Shown piece after piece: positions 14,294 through 18,978 of a stretch of DNA of 39,849 nucleotides (the first letter of the stretch is position 1; each line of letters begins with the position of its first letter). The stretch is from IMG/VR virus record IMGVR_UViG_3300042923_000504, positions 1 to 39,849 of that record; one strand, written 5' to 3'. The DNA is from a virus. The notes under the pieces are model-generated. The model was not told the DNA's origin. It searched no databases and worked only from the letters and a program-made list of their open reading frames with translations. The translations under genes were made by a program, and so were the position numbers.

Positions 14294-14558
14294 ATTCTTC
14301 TTCCCCAGCTACCTTCTGCTTTGCTCCAAGAACGTCCACAAGATAATCGATGATATTTGATTCTAGAATGATTTCACCGTCAAACTCGATTATGTAGTCA
14401 CCTTCAATGATGTCAGTTCCCATGGCATCAATACCGCAGTAGTTAACTTTTTCTTCACCAAATCCACAGTGTGGGCAGTTATGGTCAAATTGTTCGTCTT
14501 CCAGAACGCTGAAACTACGTTTGCAATTAGGGCAATTTAACGAAGTTGATTCACGCAT
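14292..14558 (-). CDS. Zinc ribbon plus YqaI-like domain (88 aa)
   Basis: An N-terminal zinc ribbon (CPNC near residue 9 and CPHC near 28) is joined to a C-terminal segment IDAMGTDIIEGDYIIEFDGEIILESNIIDYLVDVLG. The latter matches the pattern of the small YqaI-like family known from the B. subtilis skin element and related prophages. A T-D-I-EGD turn and a final VLG helix are typical. Function unknown. It supports a Bacillus-type host. Confidence 0.7.
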   Translation of the reverse strand: MRESTSLNCPNCKRSFSVLEDEQFDHNCPHCGFGEEKVNYCGIDAMGTDIIEGDYIIEFDGEIILESNIIDYLVDVLGAKQKVAGEEE

Positions 14559-14591
14559 TTGTTTTCACCACCTTTCAAAGCTACTTAACTA

Positions 14592-14678
14592 TTAATCTGC
14601 TAAACCTAAAACCTTACCAGCAGCAAACCAACAAAACATAAATCCAACTACGATAATTGCTGTTATGACATAGCCCAT
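14592..14678 (-). CDS. Single-span membrane microprotein (28 aa)
   Basis: The ATG at 14676-14678 sits seven bases after GGAGG. The 28 residues (MGYVITAIIVVGFMFCWF, then AAGKVLGLAD) are nearly all one transmembrane helix. Ribosome site and composition make it credible despite its size. Early membrane microproteins of this kind often act on host membrane functions, but nothing specific can be said. Confidence 0.58.
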   Translation of the reverse strand: MGYVITAIIVVGFMFCWFAAGKVLGLAD

Positions 14679-14749
14679 TCGAACAGCCTCCTATTCAACT
14701 AGTAAACTTTTAATGCTAAGTTTTCGTCGTCAATTTCTGCACCTGGTGT

Positions 14750-14776
14750 AAAAAGAGAAAGCCGGGTAAGGGCTTT
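14750..14776 (-). terminator. Intrinsic terminator inside early operon
   Basis: Leftward AAAGCC, 7-base loop, GGCTTT, then CTCTTTTT. It overlaps the stop of the gene ending at 14775. It may separate the first four small genes after the Cro-like promoter from the replication block, as expected if early transcription is stepwise or antiterminated. Confidence 0.65.
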
Positions 14777-14960
14777 AAAGAGATTTTTTAAGCAAATCTC
14801 GCGCATCATATGAAACAACTGTCGAATTGTTAATTTCGGAATTCAACTTTGCAAACATATCTTTAATTTCTCCATCTGTTTCTTTTTCTAATTCATAGGC
14901 AAGTAGCCAAGCCTGTGATAATAAACTATTAATTTTTAACCATTTTTCCATTTGTTCCAC
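14775..14960 (-). CDS. Small helical protein, unknown (61 aa)
   Basis: The start is placed at the GTG 14958-14960, nine bases after AAAGGAG; an ATG at 14969 abuts that site. It is a helical hairpin-like protein (MEKWLKINSLLSQAWLLAYELEKETDGEI, then MFAKLNSEINNS). No family recognised. A terminator overlaps its stop. Confidence 0.55.
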   Translation of the reverse strand: MEQMEKWLKINSLLSQAWLLAYELEKETDGEIKDMFAKLNSEINNSTVVSYDARDLLKKSL

Positions 14961-14978
14961 ACTGATCATCTCCTTTAG

Positions 14979-15128
14979 TTAAGGCTTTATTACAAAATTA
15001 AAGAATTTAGGATTGAACCAATTTTCTTTCATTTCCTGAATGGCTTTATTAGCAGCATCTTTATTTGGGTAAGTTTCCTCCCAGCGTAACTTTTTAGTTT
15101 CCTTATCGATTACCTGGACCTTTACCAA
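14979..15128 (-). CDS. Small protein, TTG start (49 aa)
   Basis: The start is set at the TTG 15126-15128 because AAAGGAG lies eight bases upstream; the longer open frame to 15197 has no such site and overlaps the preceding gene. The protein (VKVQVIDKETKKLRWEETYPNKDAANKAIQEM...) looks like a small beta-beta-alpha fold with an aromatic end. Function unknown. Confidence 0.55.
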   Translation of the reverse strand: MVKVQVIDKETKKLRWEETYPNKDAANKAIQEMKENWFNPKFFNFVIKP

Positions 15129-15147
15129 CCTAACCACTCCTTTCAAT

Positions 15148-15264
15148 TTAAGAAGCTGATGATGATTTCTGTTGTTCTTGCTCCTTCTTTTTTGCAATTT
15201 CTTCAGCGTAAGGACGAATTAACTTCAACAAAAGCTTGATTGTTTCATCTGATGGTTGATTCAT
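15148..15264 (-). CDS. Small charged helical protein (38 aa)
   Basis: The ATG at 15262-15264 follows GGAGG directly; the stop is TAA at 15148-15150. It is one amphipathic helix (DETIKLLLKLIRPYAEEIAKKKEQEQ) with a Ser-rich tail. It is the first gene after operator O3. It resembles small early proteins of Bacillus phages; the role is unknown. Confidence 0.55.
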   Translation of the reverse strand: MNQPSDETIKLLLKLIRPYAEEIAKKKEQEQQKSSSAS

Positions 15265-15282
15265 GGATCCTCCTTTAATTTA

Positions 15283-15299
15283 TTCTCATTTATTGAGAA
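15283..15299. promoter_or_regulatory. Repressor operator O3 (downstream of cro)
   Basis: TTCTCATTTATTGAGAA, identical to O1. It lies between the Cro-like gene and the next early gene, about 230 bp from O1. A repressor bound here could block elongation or form a DNA loop with O1/O2. Confidence 0.72.
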
Positions 15300-15301
15300 G
15301 T

Positions 15302-15496
15302 TTAGTCTAAAAAAAGAGACGGATTAACTGATAGACCATCTTTACAAATCTTTTCTAAGTCCTCAACTGTTAATCGTTGCTTACCAGTAATAATCCTTGA
15401 AAACTTCTTGGTATTTATTCCAGATTTTTCAGCTACTAAACCATGCTTTAATCTGTTACTCTTAATGTATTGCTTTAACTTTTCGTTAGTATCCAA
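15302..15496 (-). CDS. cro: Cro-like XRE regulator (64 aa)
   Basis: Small helix-turn-helix protein, first gene of the leftward early operon. Its HTH is KHGLVAEKSGINTKKFSRIITGKQRLTVEDLEKI. The start is TTG at 15494-15496 after AAAGGAGG. It is transcribed from the promoter at 15543-15571, which is overlapped by repressor operators, and stands divergently from the CI-like gene. That position and size fit a Cro-type lytic regulator. The name is by analogy. Confidence 0.75.
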   Translation of the reverse strand: MDTNEKLKQYIKSNRLKHGLVAEKSGINTKKFSRIITGKQRLTVEDLEKICKDGLSVNPSLFLD

Positions 15497-15514
15497 AGCG
15501 ACTTTATCCTCCTT

Positions 15515-15531
15515 TTCTCATTTATTGAGAA
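15515..15531. promoter_or_regulatory. Repressor operator O1
   Basis: TTCTCATTTATTGAGAA, a perfect TTCTCA/TGAGAA palindrome with 5-bp centre, between the early promoter -10 and the Cro-like start. Its centre lies 35 bp from that of O2. Confidence 0.82.
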
Positions 15532-15542
15532 CTTATACCTTT

Positions 15543-15571
15543 ATATTACTTCTCATTTTTTGAGAAGTCAA
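15543..15571 (-). promoter_or_regulatory. Early leftward promoter (cro promoter)
   Basis: -35 TTGACT (15566-15571) and -10 TAATAT (15543-15548) with a 17-bp spacer that is almost exactly filled by operator O2. Repressor bound there would exclude RNA polymerase. Confidence 0.82.
15550..15566. promoter_or_regulatory. Repressor operator O2
   Basis: TTCTCATTTTTTGAGAA, sitting in the spacer of the early promoter. A degenerate fourth site with an intact TGAGAA half follows at about 15580-15596, toward the CI-like gene. Confidence 0.82.
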
Positions 15572-15618
15572 CACATAAAATCTTTTTTTTTGAGAAATAT
15601 TATTCTTAATTAATGAGA

Positions 15619-15629
15619 TGTGCTAAAAT
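15619..15629 (+). promoter_or_regulatory. Extended -10 promoter of the CI-like gene
   Basis: TGC-TAAAAT (TG at 15621-15622, -10 at 15624-15629) has the extended -10 form; the -35 region (TATTCT, 15601-15606) is poor. A weak promoter beside operator half-sites fits an autoregulated repressor. Confidence 0.55.
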
Positions 15630-15651
15630 TCTTTTTATAGAGGTGATAAAT

Positions 15652-15993
15652 ATGAACGTGGGGCTTCGCTTACGAAAAGCGAGAGAACGAAGAGAATTAA
15701 GCCAATTAGAGGTATCGAAACGCACGAATATCAACAACAAAACCTTGAGTAGATATGAAAACGGTAATTCGGAACCAGACTATACTACCTTAAAATTATT
15801 AGCTGAATTATATGATGTTTCAGTCTCTTTCTTTTTTGAAGAAGATAATCAGGCTGATGTAATATATGACCTTAAAGAGTTATTAAAAGACAAGAAATTG
15901 TCTTGGGGAACTGAAGAATTAAACGAAGAGGAAAAACAAAGAGCGATTGAAATAATAAATATTTTATTAAAAACAAAAGACACCTCTAATTAG
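15652..15993 (+). CDS. CI-like XRE repressor without peptidase domain (113 aa)
   Basis: Lysogeny repressor candidate. The start is the ATG at 15652 with AGAGGTGATAA upstream; a longer frame to 15613 runs through promoter sequence. The N-terminal XRE domain is clear (LRLRKARERRELSQLEVSKRTNINNKTLSRYENGNSEPDYTTL has the full HTH around residues 18-37). The remaining 50 residues are acidic and helical (dimerisation). There is no S24 autoprotease domain and no adjacent ImmA-type metalloprotease, so SOS induction must work some other way. The gene stands divergently from cro and ends in a terminator shared with the convergent 43-codon gene. Confidence 0.82.
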   Translation: MNVGLRLRKARERRELSQLEVSKRTNINNKTLSRYENGNSEPDYTTLKLLAELYDVSVSFFFEEDNQADVIYDLKELLKDKKLSWGTEELNEEEKQRAIEIINILLKTKDTSN

Positions 15994-16004
15994 AAGTGTC
16001 TTTT
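15975..16004. terminator. Bidirectional terminator shared by two convergent genes
   Basis: AAAAGACAC and GTGTCTTTT arms around a TCTAATTAGA core. The structure works on both strands, and both genes' stop codons lie in the core. On either strand the palindrome encodes the same last residues, K-D-T-S-N. Confidence 0.82.
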
Positions 16005-16117
16005 ATGTTTTCATATATGGTTTCCATATTTGCATCATTGAATAAAGTAAGAACAAGTTCCTTGATGTCTAATGTTTCTTCCTTGGATAGATACTCAACA
16101 ATTTTTTGTAAATTCAT
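15986..16117 (-). CDS. LexA-controlled microprotein, candidate antirepressor (43 aa)
   Basis: The ATG at 16115-16117 follows GGGAG; the stop is TAG at 15986-15988. The protein is acidic and helical (MNLQKIVEYLSKEETLDIKELVLTLFND...), with no recognised family. Its promoter carries a near-consensus LexA/DinR box at the start point. It faces the CI-like gene, overlapping it by 8 bases at the 3' ends. Short SOS-induced proteins that inactivate a non-cleavable repressor are known from phage 186 (Tum) and Gifsy-type phages. This protein is a good candidate for the same job, but its function is inferred from position and promoter only. Confidence 0.6.
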   Translation of the reverse strand: MNLQKIVEYLSKEETLDIKELVLTLFNDANMETIYENIKDTSN

Positions 16118-16141
16118 GCTCTCCCACTCCCGCATCTATAT

Positions 16142-16155
16142 CGAACAGTTGTTCT
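16142..16155. promoter_or_regulatory. LexA/DinR box
   Basis: CGAACAGTTGTTCT matches 12 of 14 positions of the B. subtilis LexA consensus (CGAACRNRYGTTYC), including both intact GAAC and GTTC half-sites. It begins right after the -10 box of the leftward promoter, where LexA binding would block initiation. Confidence 0.72.
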
Positions 16156-16162
16156 TATTTTT

Positions 16163-16189
16163 ATTATAATACAATTGAAAAAGGAACAA
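16163..16189 (-). promoter_or_regulatory. Leftward promoter of the 43-aa gene
   Basis: Perfect -10 TATAAT (16163-16168, minus strand). The -35 is weak: TTGTTC (16184-16189) with 15-bp spacing or TTTGTT with 16. The LexA box covers the start point. Confidence 0.6.
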
Positions 16190-16235
16190 AAGTATTATTT
16201 ATTTTTCTAATTAGTTAATTTTTCCACCGTTATAG

Positions 16236-16241
16236 TATAAT
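16236..16241 (+). promoter_or_regulatory. Rightward -10 box of the 74-aa XRE gene
   Basis: TATAAT within TATAGTATAATG, about 25 bp before the TTG start and GGAGGTG. No good -35 is visible, so it may need an activator or be weak. It diverges from the LexA-boxed promoter. Confidence 0.5.
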
Positions 16242-16265
16242 GTTTACATTGGAGGTGAAATTTGG

Positions 16266-16490
16266 TTGTTTGTTGTCGATAAGTGTTTACTTATTGACCG
16301 ATTACGAAAAGCAGATTTAACACAGCAGGAACTAGCTGAATTGACCAATATTCCGAAATCCACTATTTCTCAATATGTAAACGGGAAACACATAATGTCC
16401 CTGGAAAGAGCGAAAACAATCGCTTATGTGTTAAATTGCAACATCGACGATTTGTATCAATGGAAATCGGTTAAGGATGATCGCCGCTAA
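16266..16490 (+). CDS. Second XRE regulator, TTG start (74 aa)
   Basis: Compact HTH protein: LRKADLTQQELAELTNIPKSTISQYVNGKHIMSLERAKTIAYVLNCNIDDLY covers the whole Cro/CI-type domain. The start is TTG at 16266 after GGAGGTG. It is divergent from the LexA-controlled 43-residue gene and reads toward the integrase region. It probably controls the 43-residue gene, the Rep-like gene or the integrase, but its operator is not recognised. A GC-rich hairpin follows its stop. Confidence 0.75.
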   Translation: MFVVDKCLLIDRLRKADLTQQELAELTNIPKSTISQYVNGKHIMSLERAKTIAYVLNCNIDDLYQWKSVKDDRR

Positions 16491-16592
16491 TGCGGAAATC
16501 GTCTCGACAATAGTTCCGTCACACCAAACTTAGCAATAAAAAATAACCAAATACATCACCCAAAACGTTAATTTCAGGCATAAAAAAATGAA

Positions 16593-17036
16593 TCAAATAT
16601 CGATTCCTGAATCTTTAATATTCAAAGCGAACAATTCATTAGCTCGTTCATCATTATATCCGTTATGATACTTCGCTTTCCATTCTCGGATATCTTTAAT
16701 TCGGAAAACATTTCCTTCCTCTTCCCAATGTAAAACATCCATTTTAACCAATTGAGTCAACTCTTGGCGAATCTTTACTTTTGATATCCCCACAATTTCC
16801 CAATCTCGCATTTTAGGAACGATTGCTGTTTCTTTTCCCAATAAATACGAAAGTGTAAGAATTGCACAAATAATGTTCATTTGCCTTTTGGTAAAATCCC
16901 TTTTTAACATTTCCCCGTGTATCAACATTTGCTGAATGAAAAGGTGTGGATTGTCGAGCTTCTTTTTTTCTATTCCTTTTAACGCTTCCGAGTAAAAAGC
17001 AGTCACTCGTTCATGAGCATGGTTTGACCAAGGCAT
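16593..17036 (-). CDS. Replication-protein-O-like winged-helix protein (147 aa)
   Basis: The core FTKRQMNIICAILTLSYLLGKETAIVPKMRDWEIVGISKVKIRQELTQLVKMDVLHWEEEGN looks like the N-terminal winged-helix domain of phage O/DnaD-type replication initiators. The long C-terminal part that loads helicase is absent, and the protein is only 147 residues. It stands alone, far from the main replication block, between an XRE gene and the integrase. It may be a truncated remnant or a dedicated DNA-binding regulator. Confidence 0.55.
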   Translation of the reverse strand: MPWSNHAHERVTAFYSEALKGIEKKKLDNPHLFIQQMLIHGEMLKRDFTKRQMNIICAILTLSYLLGKETAIVPKMRDWEIVGISKVKIRQELTQLVKMDVLHWEEEGNVFRIKDIREWKAKYHNGYNDERANELFALNIKDSGIDI

Positions 17037-17088
17037 TTTAAAACCCCTTTCTTTATTATGGCAATTTAATACAGCATACTACAAATTG

Positions 17089-17222
17089 TTACATAAAAGT
17101 TATTTTTCACGTAATTGTAATATTACATAAAAAAAATAATTATACAATCCACATAAATTTTCCATTTATAACGTAATATAGAACCCCTTCTCCCTTTTTT
17201 TGCTTATTGCCTATTACATAAA
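17089..17222. repeat. Three TTACATAAA repeats upstream of int
   Basis: TTACATAAA at 17089-17097, 17123-17131 and 17214-17222, the last inside the spacer of the predicted int promoter. The 218-bp intergenic region is otherwise AT-rich. The repeats may bind a regulator of integrase or of the divergent Rep-like gene. Confidence 0.5.
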
Positions 17223-17235
17223 GCTATTTCATAAT
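17207..17235 (+). promoter_or_regulatory. Integrase promoter
   Basis: -35 TTGCCT (17207-17212), 17-bp spacer, -10 CATAAT (17230-17235), about 20 bp before the int start. A TTACATAAA repeat lies in the spacer. Confidence 0.6.
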
Positions 17236-17254
17236 AATGTAAGAGGTGAATTTC

Positions 17255-18712
17255 ATGAAAGTCGCAGCATATATCCGTGTTTCAACCGACGAACAAGCGC
17301 AAGAGGGATATTCAATACCAGCTCAAAGGAATCGCTTGGAAGCTTATGCGATCTCTCAAGGGTGGGAAATTGTTCATTACTATGTCGATGAAGGTCTATC
17401 TGCAAAAGATTTAGAACGACCCGAATTACAAAGAATGATAGAAGGTGTCAAAGAAGGTATTTTTGATGTGGTCCTGGTTTATCGTTTGGACCGTCTCACA
17501 CGCTCTGTATTAGACCTCTATCAACTTTTAGATATGTTCGATAAGTATAACTGTAAGTTTAAATCCGCAACCGAAATATATGATACTACGACCGCAATCG
17601 GACGATTGTTTATTACCCTCGTTGCAGCACTTGCTCAATGGGAAAGAGAAAATCTAGGCGAGCGAGTTCGAATGGGTATGCTTCAGAAAGCCCAGGAAGG
17701 AAAATGGACAGTCAGTTTACCACCCTTTGGATATAAATCCATCGATACTGGAAATGAGCTTGATATTGAACCACAAGAAGCTCTTATCGTAAAAGAAATA
17801 TTTTCTTTGTACCTCAAGGGGAAAGGAATGCTCAAGATTGCTAGAGAATTAAATGAAAGAGGTATTAAAACAAGAAAAAACAAAACATGGAGTAATAACA
17901 CTATTTCTTACATTCTAACCAATCCTGTTTATATTGGGAACTTACGCTACAACTACAGAGTCAACTCCGAAAACTATTTTGAAATTGAGGGTGTTGTACC
18001 CCTTATTATTACGGAAAAAGATTTTAATCAAGTGCAGCTCATAATAAAACAACGTTCGAACTCTCATCCAAGAGAAGCGACTTCCCGGTATATATTTAGC
18101 AAAGTATTAAAGTGTGCTCGTTGCGGAAAAACATTAACGGGTAAAAATGCTCAAACAAGTAGAGGGGATAAAAAGTACATCTCCTATAACTATACTTGCC
18201 GAGGTAATCAAGAAGGCACCTGTGATCTTCCTGGGATTAATGAAAATTATTTAGAAGTAAAGTTCGTTGAAATCTTAAATAATTGGGATGTCTCCAAGCA
18301 AGCTGAAGAATTATCAAAAGAAGAAAACAACCAACAAGAAATAGATCACACGGATACCATTCGTAAATTAGAACAGGAACTGAAAGAAATAGAATCCAGA
18401 CGAAGTAAATGGCAATACGCCTGGGTTAACGAAATGATTAACGATATCGATTTCCAAAAGAGAATGAAAGAAGAAACAGAAAAAGAAAAGATGATTCTTC
18501 AGGAGTTAGAAAATCTAAAACCCAAAGAATCACCCTCAACTACAATTCCAGTTTTCCCAATATGGATTGAATTACAACAAAGTTGGAATGTCATGCCGAA
18601 AGAAAAGAAAAAACAATTTATTCAATTAGCTGTTCAATCGATTGAAGTTGACAGAACCAAAGGAATTAAAGGTCCTACAGCCATAACGATATCAAAGGTT
18701 AAATTTAATTAA
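17255..18712 (+). CDS. int: Large serine recombinase, phage integrase (485 aa)
   Basis: Site-specific integrase that joins attP and attB. The start is the ATG at 17255 after AGAGGTGA. The N-terminal resolvase domain has YIRVSTDEQ with catalytic Ser10, and AYIRVS/RLDRLTRS/ALAQWERENLGER segments up to about 150. The recombinase domain follows (to about 265). A zinc ribbon has CARCGKTLTG near 288 and YTCRGNQEGTCD near 316-326. A coiled-coil region lies at about 360-425, as required for synapsis control. Length is typical. A symmetric attP-like site follows directly. No excision factor is recognised nearby. Confidence 0.92.
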   Translation: MKVAAYIRVSTDEQAQEGYSIPAQRNRLEAYAISQGWEIVHYYVDEGLSAKDLERPELQRMIEGVKEGIFDVVLVYRLDRLTRSVLDLYQLLDMFDKYNCKFKSATEIYDTTTAIGRLFITLVAALAQWERENLGERVRMGMLQKAQEGKWTVSLPPFGYKSIDTGNELDIEPQEALIVKEIFSLYLKGKGMLKIARELNERGIKTRKNKTWSNNTISYILTNPVYIGNLRYNYRVNSENYFEIEGVVPLIITEKDFNQVQLIIKQRSNSHPREATSRYIFSKVLKCARCGKTLTGKNAQTSRGDKKYISYNYTCRGNQEGTCDLPGINENYLEVKFVEILNNWDVSKQAEELSKEENNQQEIDHTDTIRKLEQELKEIESRRSKWQYAWVNEMINDIDFQKRMKEETEKEKMILQELENLKPKESPSTTIPVFPIWIELQQSWNVMPKEKKKQFIQLAVQSIEVDRTKGIKGPTAITISKVKFN

Positions 18713-18721
18713 GCTCTTTTT

Positions 18722-18769
18722 ATGTGTCTATTGTACAAACTAAATGCTTAGTCTTGATAATAGACACAT
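18722..18769. other. attP: Predicted attP (48-bp symmetric site)
   Basis: The two halves read ATGTGTCTATT, six bases, ACTAA toward a centre of ATGC, on both strands. The central dinucleotide is TG (18745-18746), non-palindromic as needed for directional integration. Length, outer and inner symmetric motifs and position ten bases after the serine integrase gene match attP sites of this family, where outer motifs contact the zinc ribbon and inner motifs the recombinase domain. The structure lacks a T run, so it is not a standard terminator. Confidence 0.72.
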
Positions 18770-18795
18770 AAAAAAGACACCCTTTACTGGATGCC
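18770..18795 (-). terminator. Intrinsic terminator of the ATPase cassette
   Basis: Leftward GGCATCC, 6-base loop, GGGTGTC, then TTTTTT; all pairs form when G-U is allowed. It overlaps the end of the 52-residue gene and abuts the attP candidate, closing the accessory operon at the prophage end. Confidence 0.72.
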
Positions 18796-18942
18796 CATAA
18801 AAGATTTCATTTGATAAACCATGGTCTTTATCCGCTTCTTAAAGGTTTTCTTTTTAGGTTCCCGGATAATTACCTGAACTTTCCGTGGGCAGCTGACCAC
18901 CACTGGCTTACCATCTCTCATTTCTATGACTACTGGACGCAT
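18784..18942 (-). CDS. Small very basic protein (52 aa)
   Basis: The ATG at 18940-18942 has GGAGG nine bases upstream; the stop is TAA at 18784-18786. A strand-like N-terminus (MRPVVIEMRDGKPVVVSCP) precedes a strongly basic stretch (REPKKKTFKKRIKTMVYQ). It probably binds nucleic acid or acidic membrane surfaces. It is the last gene of the ATPase cassette. Family not recognised. Confidence 0.55.
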   Translation of the reverse strand: MRPVVIEMRDGKPVVVSCPRKVQVIIREPKKKTFKKRIKTMVYQMKSFMGIQ

Positions 18943-18978
18943 TAACATCATCCTCCTTTTACCCCGAAAGGCTCCGAG

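Noticed and set aside
14697-14760. Leftward open stretch ending GAEIDDENLALKVY
   Set aside because: Composition looks protein-like, but there is no start codon with a ribosome site and a terminator runs through it; possibly a remnant.
18717-18776. Long inverted repeat after int as its terminator
   Set aside because: The loop is long and structured, no T run follows on the plus strand, and the inner motifs are themselves symmetric; attP explains it better.
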